64,000 nucleotides of DNA, taken from NCBI GenBank assembly GCA_017465225.1, contig JAFTWQ010000043.1, forward strand, positions 1 to 64,000, given 5' to 3'. The DNA is from Bacteroidales bacterium (GTDB taxonomy: Bacteria > Bacteroidota > Bacteroidia > Bacteroidales > UBA932). Position 1 is the stretch's first letter. Each line of letters opens with the position of its first letter. Below the pieces are notes generated by a model. The model searched no databases. It was given only the letters and a program-made list of their open reading frames with translations, and was not told the DNA's origin. This document shows positions 7,051 through 15,796 of the stretch, piece by piece. The translations under genes and the position numbers were made by a program.

Positions 7051-9587
7051 ATAAAAAAATCATGAGATCTGCTCTATGCGCAGTACTTCTGTCCATCTCC
7101 GGCATTCTGTCTGCACAGACAGTCAGAAACATCGCTTATGAGGATGAGACAGTCAGATTCACGGTGATTACCGACGGTGTGATCCGTCTCGAGTGGCAGC
7201 CGGAAGGAGAATTCACGGACTCCCCTTCTTTCGTAGCTTCAGAGCGTGATTATCCAGAAGTGGAGTATAAAGTCAGGAAAACCGGCAGGAATCTCAAGAT
7301 CGAGACCGCCAGGATGACCCTTTCGTACAGGACCGGAAGCGGCAAGTTCACCGCAAGCAACCTCACGATCAAGGCAAATGACGGTTTCTTCACATGGAAG
7401 CCGGGCATGAAGCAGAAGGAGAACCTCAAGGGCACTTTCCGTACTCTTGACGGACTTGACGGAGACTACCAGACCCAGGCATGGGTACAGGACATGAAGA
7501 AGGGCGAGACCCGACAGTTCGAGGATGGTATCCTCGCACGTGACGGATGGACCCTGATCGACGAATCGGAGAATTTCCTGTTCGATGATTCCGAATGGGC
7601 ATGGGTGAAGGAAAGGGAGGACAAGGAATGCCAGGACTGGTATTTCATGGCTTACGGCCACGATTACAAGACCGCGCTCAAGGATTTCACTGTCTTTGCC
7701 GGTAAGATGCCTCTGCCTCCTCGCTTCACATTCGGATACTGGTGGAGCCGCTACTGGGCATACACCGACAGGGAAATGCGCACATTGGTTGACAAGTTCC
7801 ACGCATATGACATTCCGCTTGATGTGCTCGTTGTCGACATGGACTGGCACTACACCGACGAAGGACGTGGCGGATGGACAGGATGGACATGGAACAAGAG
7901 CATCTTCCCGAATCCGGGCAAGTTCATGGATTACCTGAAGGATGAAGGCCTGAAGGTGACACTGAACCTCCACCCGGCGGACGGATTCGGCCATTGGGAA
8001 GAACGCTACCCAGCCCTCGCGGAGAGCCTTGGGATGGATCCATCGGACACAAGCAGGATAGAATGGACCAACTCCGACAAGAAGTTCATGGCCAACATGT
8101 TCAACGAGGTCATGCATCCTATGCAGAAGGAAGGTGTGGATTTCTGGTGGCTCGACTGGCAGCAGCATGTCTTTGACAAGAAGATGACCGGGCTGAACAA
8201 CACATGGTGGATCAACTACTGCTACTTCAGCGACATGGAGCGCAACGGCGACAAGCGTCCTCTCCTTTACCATCGCTGGGGCGGACTCGGAAACCACCGC
8301 TACCAGATCGGCTTCTCCGGAGACGCTACGATCACATGGAAATCGCTTGAATTCCAGCCATATTTCACTTCTACAGCATCGAATGTACTCTACGGATACT
8401 GGAGTCACGACATCGGAGGCCACCTCGGAGACAGCATCGACCCTGAAATGTACACAAGATGGCTTCAGTACGGCGGCTTCAGCCCTGTAATGCGTACCCA
8501 CAGCTCGAAGAGCGGTGCGCTCAACAAGGAGCCTTGGGTATTCACGGAAGAGTATACCAACGTGATCCGTCAGACTGTACGTCAGCGCTATGACATGGCG
8601 CCATACATCTATGCGATGGCCCGCAAGGGATATGACGATGGCATAGCCCTCTGCCGCCCGCTTTATTACGACTGGCCGGAGGCACAGGAGGCTTATGACG
8701 TGAAGTTCCGCAGCCAGTACATGTTCGGTGACGATATGCTCATCGCTCCTGTAACAAAGCCGACGACAGACGGATTCGCCGAGATGGAGATCTGGCTTCC
8801 GGAAGGCACATGGTACGAACTCCACACAGGCGTTCTCCTTGAGGGCGGCGCTGTCGTAAAGCGTCATTTCGCACTTGACGAGTACGGAGTATATATCAAG
8901 GCCGGATCTGTACTTCCATTCTATGGGGACGATGTCGACAACCTCAACAGTAATGACGAGGACATCTATGTAACCGTCTTCCCTGGCGGAGAAGGCAGCT
9001 TCGAGATGTATGAAGACGCCGGAAACGACAAGGATTATGCAGAATCATATGCAACCACATGCATATCAAGCAGATGGAACGGCAATGTCCAGACTGTCAC
9101 AATCGCACCTCGCAAGGGGTCTTACGAAGGCATGCCTGAATGTAGAAACTTCAAAGTGAAGGTTCTTGCTTCTGAAGCCCCTGTAAATGTCACTGTACAC
9201 GGCGAGAATGTTCCATACGAGTATCTTGGCGAAGACCTTGCATTCGTAATTGACGTGCCTGTAGCAGACTGCTCTGCAGAAAAGACTGTAGTGATCACAT
9301 ATGCTGACGGCCAGCCGGCACTTGCAGAAGGGCTTATCGGTCTTTCACGCCGCATGGCAAGAAGCATCGAGGCTCTCAAGTTCCGCACCGGCGCAGACCC
9401 TATAGACGATCTGGCCATGATGGGCACTATCAATGAGGCTATCATGTATGCCCCGGAAAAAGCGGCAGAACTTGCCGAGGCATTCATGAAGAACTACAGC
9501 AACCTTCCTGAAATCCTCAAGCAGCAGCCAAGAATCAACGAAAGCGACATCGAATGGTTCCTCCAGCATTCAGGCTGGAATCTATAA
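7047..9587 (+). CDS. Glycoside hydrolase family 31 enzyme, secreted
   Basis: I start this gene at 7047 (MNKKIMRSALCAVLLS), which overlaps the upstream stop as ATGA and gives a signal peptide ending LSAQ; the open frame runs further upstream. The protein has 846 residues. GH31 features are the N-terminal beta-sandwich, the barrel start DVLVVDMDWHYTDEGRGGW, the likely nucleophile Asp in WWLDWQQH (about residue 369) and the likely acid/base Asp in GFSGDATITW (about 426). A C-terminal helical extension of about 90 residues follows the usual beta domains. GH31 enzymes are retaining alpha-glycosidases acting on alpha-glucosides, alpha-xylosides or alpha-galactosides; the specificity is not readable here. 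It differs clearly from the two GH31 proteins at 26628 and 29495. Confidence 0.85.
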   Translation: MNKKIMRSALCAVLLSISGILSAQTVRNIAYEDETVRFTVITDGVIRLEWQPEGEFTDSPSFVASERDYPEVEYKVRKTGRNLKIETARMTLSYRTGSGKFTASNLTIKANDGFFTWKPGMKQKENLKGTFRTLDGLDGDYQTQAWVQDMKKGETRQFEDGILARDGWTLIDESENFLFDDSEWAWVKEREDKECQDWYFMAYGHDYKTALKDFTVFAGKMPLPPRFTFGYWWSRYWAYTDREMRTLVDKFHAYDIPLDVLVVDMDWHYTDEGRGGWTGWTWNKSIFPNPGKFMDYLKDEGLKVTLNLHPADGFGHWEERYPALAESLGMDPSDTSRIEWTNSDKKFMANMFNEVMHPMQKEGVDFWWLDWQQHVFDKKMTGLNNTWWINYCYFSDMERNGDKRPLLYHRWGGLGNHRYQIGFSGDATITWKSLEFQPYFTSTASNVLYGYWSHDIGGHLGDSIDPEMYTRWLQYGGFSPVMRTHSSKSGALNKEPWVFTEEYTNVIRQTVRQRYDMAPYIYAMARKGYDDGIALCRPLYYDWPEAQEAYDVKFRSQYMFGDDMLIAPVTKPTTDGFAEMEIWLPEGTWYELHTGVLLEGGAVVKRHFALDEYGVYIKAGSVLPFYGDDVDNLNSNDEDIYVTVFPGGEGSFEMYEDAGNDKDYAESYATTCISSRWNGNVQTVTIAPRKGSYEGMPECRNFKVKVLASEAPVNVTVHGENVPYEYLGEDLAFVIDVPVADCSAEKTVVITYADGQPALAEGLIGLSRRMARSIEALKFRTGADPIDDLAMMGTINEAIMYAPEKAAELAEAFMKNYSNLPEILKQQPRINESDIEWFLQHSGWNL

Positions 9588-9607
9588 CAGGAACGATGCA
9601 TAATATA

Positions 9608-9646
9608 AACCAAGGTTGCACCTGCTGGCGCAACCTTGGTTTTGTT
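9608..9646. terminator. Bidirectional terminator
   Basis: A 12-bp stem, AACCAAGGTTGC and GCAACCTTGGTT, is followed by TTTTGTTATT on the plus strand and by TTTATATT on the minus strand. It separates the convergent genes ending at 9587 and 9662. Confidence 0.9.
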
Positions 9647-9661
9647 ATTAATGATTCTCAT

Positions 9662-10429
9662 TTAGAAATAGTATGTCAGCCCCCAATATGAGCCTCGTGA
9701 ATTGTCTGTATTGAAATGCTGCTCAAAGAAGAGACGGAAACGGTTCATATCAAAACCGGCCCTCAAGGAGAAATTTGCAATATTCCGTGCGTCAGAGGAA
9801 TAACTCTGTCCTCCGCCGGCAGCTACACCGATGTATGGCATTGTCCAATTCTTACCGATAAGAAATTCCAGCCGATTCAGTTTGCAATCTACAGATGCAT
9901 AGACTGTCCAATATCTATATTCCTGCTGTTTCAGATTCAAGGGCATTGCATATGAAAATCCCAGTCCGGCTTCAAGTGGGGTCCTCCATATATCGTATCT
10001 TCCTTCCAGTCCGAACATTGTCATAGCCCCGTCATACATATTCGAGAAACCATAGCAATTGAATGCCTTCCAGTCAATCTCCCATCTTTTTAAATGATAA
10101 TCAACAAAGGCATCCGGTTCCATCGAAACATTCAGTCCGGAATCATGATCCAGGTTGACTTCTACAATCGGGGTTTTATAGCCTATTGCAGAGAATTGAA
10201 GCATAACCGGTCCCGCTGGAAGATTAATGGAATAAGCTCCGTTCTGGTCAGAAACAACCCATACCGGACTATCAGCAACGCGTACGGTCGCGAACGGCAC
10301 AGGTTCACCAGTCAGGGCATCAGTTATAAGACCTCCAAGACTGAATGACACATCTGAAGAATCGTTCTGAGCATAAGACCCGAACTGACAGACAACACAG
10401 GTAATGAAAATTAATATAAGTCTCCTCAT
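9662..10429 (-). CDS. Carboxypeptidase-regulatory-like domain fused to a small beta-barrel
   Basis: I start this gene at 10429 (MRRLILIFITCVVCQ) rather than at the in-frame TTG at 10441. A signal peptide ends at SYAQ. A CarboxypepD_reg-like domain follows (GLITDALTGEPVPFATVRV at about residues 33-51, ending near 110), the type found at the N-terminus of SusC-like proteins. The remaining 140 residues look like an outer-membrane beta-barrel, with alternating aromatic strands (FEQHFNTDNSRGSYW, then LTYYF at the very C-terminus). It faces the GH31 gene across a shared terminator. The function is unknown; an outer-membrane location is likely. Confidence 0.65.
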   Translation of the reverse strand: MRRLILIFITCVVCQFGSYAQNDSSDVSFSLGGLITDALTGEPVPFATVRVADSPVWVVSDQNGAYSINLPAGPVMLQFSAIGYKTPIVEVNLDHDSGLNVSMEPDAFVDYHLKRWEIDWKAFNCYGFSNMYDGAMTMFGLEGRYDIWRTPLEAGLGFSYAMPLNLKQQEYRYWTVYASVDCKLNRLEFLIGKNWTMPYIGVAAGGGQSYSSDARNIANFSLRAGFDMNRFRLFFEQHFNTDNSRGSYWGLTYYF

Positions 10430-10449
10430 GATTCTTCGCAAATAGGTAT

Positions 10450-10752
10450 TTACTTTTTCTTCGTTTTTGCCCAGGAATTAGCGAGAATCAGCACAACAAT
10501 ACATAATACGAAATTGAGCACCACATATGACGACATCCATATCATTGATTCCTTTCCAAGCATAATGACCGTCAATGGGGCCAACAAAATCAGCATTCCG
10601 CCTATCAAGCCACGTAGACGTTTGATATTATACTGCGACATCTCCTCTTTGGAAGCGGTATTGTAACCTGCTATCAGATTATCCCCCTTGCCGAAAAGAA
10701 TAACCATGCCCATTATGAGCAGGAGAACAGAAACAATCATCAGAACAATCAT
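10450..10752 (-). CDS. DUF3784-family small membrane protein
   Basis: A protein of about 100 residues with three hydrophobic segments. The segment GKGDNLIAGYNTASKEE after the first helix is the hallmark of DUF3784. ATG 10752 or ATG 10740 can be the start; an in-frame GTG at 10761 is less likely. It lies 20 nt upstream of the 10429 gene on the same strand, so the two may be co-transcribed. A copy of a 209-bp repeat lies immediately upstream. The function of the family is not known to me. Confidence 0.75.
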   Translation of the reverse strand: MIVLMIVSVLLLIMGMVILFGKGDNLIAGYNTASKEEMSQYNIKRLRGLIGGMLILLAPLTVIMLGKESMIWMSSYVVLNFVLCIVVLILANSWAKTKKK

Positions 10753-10762
10753 ACAAATCACG

Positions 10763-10971
10763 ATTTATCAGTTCAAAGTTAGACAAATTCATGGAGACAA
10801 AGGAAACGTCCGACAGCAAAATGGCTGAATTTATGATGGACGGTGCCATTTTTACGATCACAAGAACCATTTCCGGGACCGTCCGACAGGTTTTCAGGCG
10901 ATTTAGTGATGGACGGTCCGGAAAAGGGAGTGTGCAGGAGCAAGATTAATCTCGCAGATAAAACCGAATTT
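10763..10971. repeat. 209-bp intergenic repeat, copy A
   Basis: It aligns without a single indel to 11501-11709 (offset exactly 738), with only scattered substitutions. It contains several GGACGGT/ACCGTCC inverted motifs. It fills the gap between the genes at 10450 and 10978. On the minus strand it carries TAACTTTG (10778-10785), a candidate promoter -7 element for the DUF3784 gene. Nothing else is visible in this gap. Confidence 0.85.
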
Positions 10972-10977
10972 ATTCAA

Positions 10978-11442
10978 TCAGTTTAGTGTAATGGTTATCG
11001 GCCATTCACATTTTTCACCATCTAAAGTCCACTTCTCTTTAGCTGAGATGAATGTCTCGTTAAGTTTCCTTGAATATGTGATCGTGCTTGATGCCCCGTT
11101 TGGCCATTTAATAGTAAACACCTCTTTGTCAAATTCTTCGTGACCATCAAACTCTCCGAATGATAGGATATTGCCATAATACGAGCCCCAATCAATCTTG
11201 AACCCGTTGAGTTCTGCCGGAGCCATCATTCTTGTTTCTGGCGTCAATTCAAGTTCATAGTTTATTCCACGATAGGTTAACACTGCTCCTGACAAAACTT
11301 GTTCGTATGTGTCTTTATCCAGTACATTCATTCCTTCTGAATCTTCAACAATGACATATAAACTCCAAGGTGCCCAATCTATTTCTCGCGCACAACCGCA
11401 TATGCAAAGAATCGCTGCAGATAAAATCAGAATCCGTCTCAT
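10978..11442 (-). CDS. Hypothetical lipoprotein
   Basis: A 154-residue predicted lipoprotein with signal MRRILILSAAILCICGC, lipidated on the final Cys of that stretch. The mature part is rich in beta-prone segments (FTIKWPNGASSTITYSRKL) with no domain that I recognise. It is bounded on both sides by copies of the 209-bp repeat, suggesting that the gene and repeat were duplicated or moved as a unit. Its base composition looks more AT-rich than that of the glycan genes further right. Confidence 0.6.
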   Translation of the reverse strand: MRRILILSAAILCICGCAREIDWAPWSLYVIVEDSEGMNVLDKDTYEQVLSGAVLTYRGINYELELTPETRMMAPAELNGFKIDWGSYYGNILSFGEFDGHEEFDKEVFTIKWPNGASSTITYSRKLNETFISAKEKWTLDGEKCEWPITITLN

Positions 11443-11500
11443 AGTTAAATCTTTTTATTGTAGATGCAAAACACGCATTGTATGTGACAAACAAATCCCT

Positions 11501-11709
11501 ATTTGTCAGTCCAAAGTCAGCTAAATTCAGGGAGACCGAGGATACGTCCGACAGCAAAATGGCTGAATTTATGATGGACGGTGCCATTTTTACGATCACA
11601 AGAACCATTTCCGGGACCGTCCGACAGGTTTTCATACGATTTAGTGATGGACGGTCTAGAAAAGGGAGAGTGCAGGAGCAAGATTAATCTAGCAGATAAA
11701 TCCGAATTT
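11501..11709. repeat. 209-bp intergenic repeat, copy B
   Basis: The second copy of the repeat at 10763-10971. It occupies the gap between the lipoprotein gene at 10978 and the beta-barrel gene ending at 11713, just upstream of the former on the minus strand. The equivalent of the -7 element in copy A is degenerate here (TGACTTTG). Confidence 0.85.
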
Positions 11710-11712
11710 TAC

Positions 11713-12327
11713 TTAAAGCTTGATACCGATTCCAGCCATTCCAAATGTTGTGGCGGCAGACACATTGGCTTCTACGATTCCATAAACTTTACCTTTGCCG
11801 AACTTTATACCGATAGGTGCTACATATGGGATTGGTATTGGGAAGCCTATCGAGATTCCAGCACCAAGAGCTGAGTACAAGCTGAAATTGTCACGTACCA
11901 GCCATTTATATCTTACCGAAGCGCAGAATGCACCAAACACATCTGTCTGTCTAGTGACAGTAGGGTCTGCATTCCAATCATATTGCTTTGATGCTTCTGG
12001 ACCTGACGTAGCTGTACCGTCAACTCCAGGTAGCAATGGGTATTGGCTGATATCCATAATGGTGAGATGTACATTGACCATCGTGTTAACCTCCCATCTC
12101 TTTCTCCACTGATATGTGTATCCGATATTGATTCCTGGCTGATAATGTTCTTTGTATGTCTGGCCATTCCACGTCATTTCCACAGTGCTATAAGCCCACG
12201 GATATTCAAGATTATGTAATATGCTGGGATATCCTGTTGTAATTTCAAGTGAGTGCTGTTTTTCTTGTGCTGCTGCACTTAGAAGTGCGATTGCCATCGC
12301 ACATACAATTGTCAAGATTCGTTTCAT
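11713..12327 (-). CDS. Small outer-membrane beta-barrel protein
   Basis: A 204-residue protein with a clear signal peptide (MKRILTIVCAMAIALLSAAAQ). The mature protein alternates aromatic and polar residues (GINIGYTYQWRKRWEVNTM, SVRYKWLVRDNFSLYSALG) and ends in MAGIGIKL, as expected for an 8-stranded outer-membrane barrel. I do not recognise a specific family. An AT-rich leader with a perfect 7-bp hairpin lies upstream. Confidence 0.6.
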   Translation of the reverse strand: MKRILTIVCAMAIALLSAAAQEKQHSLEITTGYPSILHNLEYPWAYSTVEMTWNGQTYKEHYQPGINIGYTYQWRKRWEVNTMVNVHLTIMDISQYPLLPGVDGTATSGPEASKQYDWNADPTVTRQTDVFGAFCASVRYKWLVRDNFSLYSALGAGISIGFPIPIPYVAPIGIKFGKGKVYGIVEANVSAATTFGMAGIGIKL

Positions 12328-12383
12328 TGCGATAATGGTTATAGTTTCGCTATTAAGATGCAGAAATCTTATTGCTTGTGACA

Positions 12384-12401
12384 GATAAATTGCGATTTAT
12401 C
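12384..12401 (-). promoter_or_regulatory. Leader palindrome GATAAAT-N4-ATTTATC
   Basis: A perfect 7-bp palindrome with a 4-nt loop about 57 nt upstream of the 12327 start. A similar element, ACAAAT-N4-ATTTGT, occurs at about 11491-11506 upstream of the 11442 gene. A weaker version (AAAT-N4-ATTT) lies next to the start of the 10752 gene. It could be an operator or an RNA hairpin. Confidence 0.4.
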
Positions 12402-12470
12402 TATGTAAATACAAGCAAATTATAGTTGTGATTGTGCATCATTCGTCATGCCCGACCTGATCGGACATCC

Positions 12471-13601
12471 TTACTCACACCATTCTTCCATCAGCTCCGC
12501 ATGTGCCGCTTTGAAGAGTCTGACTATTTTCGGAGAACGAGTTTCGTACAACTCGACTAATTTCAGATACTCATTATAGTAGACCGTGTTTTCCGGTTCC
12601 GGATGACAAGTGGCGATGGCGCACTTCAGGAAGTCCTTTACCAAGTCATCATCCTTATCCTTCAAAAAAGCCGAGATGAGGTCAGGGTGAGCTTTCAGCA
12701 TTGATTCTACATGCATGTGTAAATATGTGGCTGCATCAGCCTGCCAGTAAAAGCCATGCGTGAGTTTCAAAAGCATGTCAAGGCATTCTGGTTCGAGTAT
12801 CCTGTCATCGCTGAAAAGAAATGCAATATGATCATATGCCTCGTGATACAATAGTGACATCTCATCACCGTCATATCCATATAGGTTTATGAATTCATCA
12901 AATGATTTTGGAAACGCCTCTACAAAAAGAGCCCAGTCTTTTTCTGTATATTCCGGAAGGAACATTTCATAGAACATAGCGAAATAAGCATCTGTATTTT
13001 CATTGCGCACATTATTCAGATGTGTATCGTTCACCAAGTTCTTAATGGCTGACTTTACTTCATCATGACTTAAATGGCCCAGATAATATATGAACGCAAC
13101 AATATGCTGATTACGGATTACAGGAGTCTCCATCGGCAGGGTCAACGCGTGATACAGAGAATCTTTCCTCTCGGAAATCCAGTTCTCTAATTCTGCTGCG
13201 ATCTTACCCTTGTATATCTTGACACTGTCCTCATAATCAAGCCTTTCCGCCTTCGCTAACAAGAGTTCGTTGATGAAAACGCTTTTAGGCCGGAACACAT
13301 AGAATACTGAAGCCGTGTCCGGTATCATTTCCGCAACTTTCACGGCTTCGTCATATTGATATGAAAATGCCAGAACACTTGATTTGGTCATCAATGCAGC
13401 ATTCCTGAACTCAGGAGAGGACTCGATCAGCAAGTCGCATTTGCCTATGATCTTATTGTAGACCTCCTCTGAAAGAGTGCGGTCATACTCTGTAAGATCA
13501 TCATTTAATGAATCATATACTTCCTTCCAGTCAGTCTTCTCATTGCATCCTATGAACAAGCTGATGCAGAAAGTAAATATCAGCGTAAACTTTTTAAGCA
13601 T
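12471..13601 (-). CDS. TPR-like helical lipoprotein
   Basis: I start this gene at 13601 (MLKKFTLIFTFCISLFIGC), because a lipoprotein signal begins there and a promoter-like TAAATTTG lies just upstream inside the longer open frame, which reaches 13790. The mature protein of about 356 residues is almost wholly helical, with tetratricopeptide-like spacing (SEEVYNKIIGKCDLLIESSP, then AALMTKSSVLAFSYQYDEAV). I do not recognise a specific family. An envelope location is expected. No obvious operon partner is seen. Confidence 0.6.
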   Translation of the reverse strand: MLKKFTLIFTFCISLFIGCNEKTDWKEVYDSLNDDLTEYDRTLSEEVYNKIIGKCDLLIESSPEFRNAALMTKSSVLAFSYQYDEAVKVAEMIPDTASVFYVFRPKSVFINELLLAKAERLDYEDSVKIYKGKIAAELENWISERKDSLYHALTLPMETPVIRNQHIVAFIYYLGHLSHDEVKSAIKNLVNDTHLNNVRNENTDAYFAMFYEMFLPEYTEKDWALFVEAFPKSFDEFINLYGYDGDEMSLLYHEAYDHIAFLFSDDRILEPECLDMLLKLTHGFYWQADAATYLHMHVESMLKAHPDLISAFLKDKDDDLVKDFLKCAIATCHPEPENTVYYNEYLKLVELYETRSPKIVRLFKAAHAELMEEWCE

Positions 13602-13649
13602 ATCATCAATTGTCCCCGCATATTCCATATATGGTGAATGGCTATCGTG

Positions 13650-13657
13650 CAAATTTA
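13650..13657 (-). promoter_or_regulatory. Promoter -7 element for the 13601 gene
   Basis: TAAATTTG on the minus strand, 49 nt before the chosen start. No good -33 TTTG is present at the expected distance. It supports the internal start at 13601. Confidence 0.5.
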
Positions 13658-13755
13658 GAAGAAATTTCGTTTTATTACTATAAGCGTGATACATGAAATG
13701 GCATAAATATGTTGCACCGGTGGCTGAAATCGTCATTATTATGCTGAAATGGATA

Positions 13756-13793
13756 GCGGTGATACATGAATCAGCGTTTTCCTGTATCACCGC
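13756..13793. terminator. Hairpin downstream of the 13809 gene
   Basis: An 11-bp perfect stem (GCGGTGATACA and its complement) with a 16-nt loop, 15 nt after the stop of the minus-strand gene ending at 13809. It lacks a T-run, so termination is plausible but unproven. The rest of the 13602-13808 gap shows nothing else. Confidence 0.5.
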
Positions 13794-13808
13794 AACAGCT
13801 GATAATAA

Positions 13809-14417
13809 TCAGTCTTTCCTTCCTCCTCCAAAAGTGAGACTGACAGATGGGCCCACAGTAACTTCTCCGTCAGTCGGGATACGGACATGCATTCCGATTC
13901 TTAAATGGCGGAACAGTTCCACGCCGATTCTTGGTGTAAGTGCAGCAACAAAATACTTCTCCGTTTTCAATTCCTCGAAAATGTTCCCATCGGCATCGAC
14001 CGTGCAGCCTTCAAACACCTCACGTGTACCGAGACCTGATCCGATGCCCAATCCGGCATAAAACGATGCATTCTTTCCCCTACGGAAATTGTAGTGCGCA
14101 ACAGGTGACAGCATAATGTAGGTTCTCTTCAATATGTCACCTTTGTTCAGTTCCGTAGGGTCATGCCTGTCATGAGGAGTGGCTCCCACCGTAACTTCTC
14201 CTCCAACATCGACAAGCGGAGTATCGAAGTTATATCTCAGAGCCATTGTGAAATTCATATATAGTGTCTCCTGCCCACCTGAAATGGAATAATTATAGTA
14301 ATCGAATTCCCAATGCTTTACAGGGACCGATCCGGTGCTCTCAGCAGGTTCTACAGTCTGAGCTCCTAGCGTCAGGACAGAAAGTCCCAGCAGCATGGGG
14401 ATTAGAATCCGTTTCAT
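13809..14417 (-). CDS. Outer-membrane beta-barrel protein
   Basis: I start this gene at 14417 (MKRILIPMLLGLSVLTLGAQ), which begins a clean signal peptide; the open frame extends to 14489. The mature protein of about 182 residues has barrel-type strands (YIMLSPVAHYNFRRGKNASF, ALTPRIGVELFRHLRIGMHV) and ends SLTFGGGRKD. It lies 19 nt after the similar gene at 14437, so these two and the 15031 gene are likely one operon of envelope proteins. The function is unknown. Confidence 0.6.
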   Translation of the reverse strand: MKRILIPMLLGLSVLTLGAQTVEPAESTGSVPVKHWEFDYYNYSISGGQETLYMNFTMALRYNFDTPLVDVGGEVTVGATPHDRHDPTELNKGDILKRTYIMLSPVAHYNFRRGKNASFYAGLGIGSGLGTREVFEGCTVDADGNIFEELKTEKYFVAALTPRIGVELFRHLRIGMHVRIPTDGEVTVGPSVSLTFGGGRKD

Positions 14418-14436
14418 GGGATGTATAAGGATCTTA

Positions 14437-14973
14437 TCAGAACACAAAGCCGATGCGGTACTGGGCATGAGGGGCGAAGAAAGCGTCATCGCCGAAGATG
14501 CCGAAACGCATACCGAGGGTGAATTCCTGTACCCAGTGCTTTCCGATAGCCCTTCGGAATCCGTATGCAGGGGTCAGGCTGATCTCGGGACCGTCACCGG
14601 TAGTGTTGGTACGGAGACGGAGGGAGATGAAGTCGGAAGAATTATTGTATGTGCTTCTGCCCATTTCCATTCTTCTCTTGATGCTTGAATAATAACGTCC
14701 CTCGAAAGAGGCGCCGATTCCGAGATTTGCATTGAAGCCGGATTCGCTCGGAAATGAATAGAGGTTGAATCCGATCGGAACCACTCCTGCCCTTCCGATC
14801 AATGTCCATCTGTCCGCTACACGGCCTTCATAGCTGTATTCAAGGCCGAGAAGGGTCGTGGAGATGGAATGGTTGGATTGAAGCCTGTAATAGCCTACAG
14901 GATGGGAATAGTCACGTGCTGTTGCAGCAAGGGCCACAAGGGCCAGGGTCATTGTTATAAGTAGCTTTTTCAT
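14437..14973 (-). CDS. Outer-membrane beta-barrel protein
   Basis: A 178-residue protein with signal peptide MKKLLITMTLALVALAATAR. The strands are barrel-like (LGLEYSYEGRVADRWTLIGR, FTLGMRFGIFG), and the C-terminus AQYRIGFVF ends in an aromatic residue as outer-membrane barrels do. It is the middle gene of three adjacent minus-strand envelope genes (15031, 14437, 13809). I do not recognise a specific family. Confidence 0.6.
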   Translation of the reverse strand: MKKLLITMTLALVALAATARDYSHPVGYYRLQSNHSISTTLLGLEYSYEGRVADRWTLIGRAGVVPIGFNLYSFPSESGFNANLGIGASFEGRYYSSIKRRMEMGRSTYNNSSDFISLRLRTNTTGDGPEISLTPAYGFRRAIGKHWVQEFTLGMRFGIFGDDAFFAPHAQYRIGFVF

Positions 14974-15030
14974 TGTTTTTTTCTTTGAGATATAGATCCT
15001 TCACTGGCGTTCAGGATGACAGGGAAACGA

Positions 15031-15714
15031 TCAGAAATTAAGGGCGAAGCCGACACCGCTGCGGCATGGGCCGAATGTGAGTTCCGGCTGCTTGTTTCCG
15101 GCAAGGCGCGAATTGTAATCAGCTGCGATGCCCTTCATGATCCTGTTTCCGCTGCACAGGAGAGGAATACCCGCTCCCATGCAGGCTGCTCCACCACCGA
15201 TAAACAGCGCCACTCCAGGCTCAACCTCAAGATTTATGGCAGCGACCGAAACTCCGAACGAAAGTGCCGAAGCTCCTATACATGTCAAGGTATATCCCCA
15301 GCCCCTGCGCTTCCTTGCCTTGAAGTAATCATCTCCATACAGGTTGAATGCGACATAATCCGCCTGCATGGCACCATATGGAGAATGAGAGCCTATATAC
15401 AGTTTGCCGTTTGCATAGCGCATGGCACCGGTCTGGCCGCCGACATTCTTCAGAAGCTCCTCATTGAATATCGTACCGCCGAGGAATCTCTGCTCATGAC
15501 CGCCATGGTATACGATCTTCGATATATTAGCCAATGGCGTAGAATAAACCGGGCCATTCTGGTTCTCGTAAAGACGGTAATACACGAGGTCAGTCGCCAC
15601 CTCGTCCACAACGGCATTCACGACCTGTGAATCCAGGAAATAGATCTTGTCCTGGGCATAAGCGGCTGAAAAAGCGCATAGAATAAAAGCTAAAATCGAT
15701 ACAGTTCTTTTCAT
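15031..15714 (-). CDS. Secreted protein with two hydrophobic segments, unknown function
   Basis: A 227-residue protein with signal peptide MKRTVSILAFILCAFSAAYA. Residues about 22-70 (DKIYFLDSQVVNAVVDEVAT, then ISKIVYHGG) resemble the start of small Bacteroidetes envelope proteins that sense or bind at the membrane. Two hydrophobic Gly/Ala-rich segments follow near 138-185. I recognise no domain. It is the first gene of the probable operon 15031-14437-13809. Confidence 0.5.
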   Translation of the reverse strand: MKRTVSILAFILCAFSAAYAQDKIYFLDSQVVNAVVDEVATDLVYYRLYENQNGPVYSTPLANISKIVYHGGHEQRFLGGTIFNEELLKNVGGQTGAMRYANGKLYIGSHSPYGAMQADYVAFNLYGDDYFKARKRRGWGYTLTCIGASALSFGVSVAAINLEVEPGVALFIGGGAACMGAGIPLLCSGNRIMKGIAADYNSRLAGNKQPELTFGPCRSGVGFALNF

Positions 15715-15796
15715 AATCTTGGTTTCTTTGTCTATAAGACGCAGAAAGACATGAAAAGTACCATACCGATTTCAGAAATTTCCTCGGAAATATCGA

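Noticed and set aside
7239..8867. 542-residue open frame antisense to the GH31 gene
   Set aside because: It lies wholly inside a clear GH31 gene on the other strand, has no signal, promoter or recognisable motif, and arises from codon bias of the real gene.
10679..11635. Two minus-strand frames beginning MVLVIVKMAPSIINSAILLS in both copies of the 209-bp repeat
   Set aside because: They run into the downstream genes in other frames, and the shared segment is explained by the DNA repeat. I see no support for translation.
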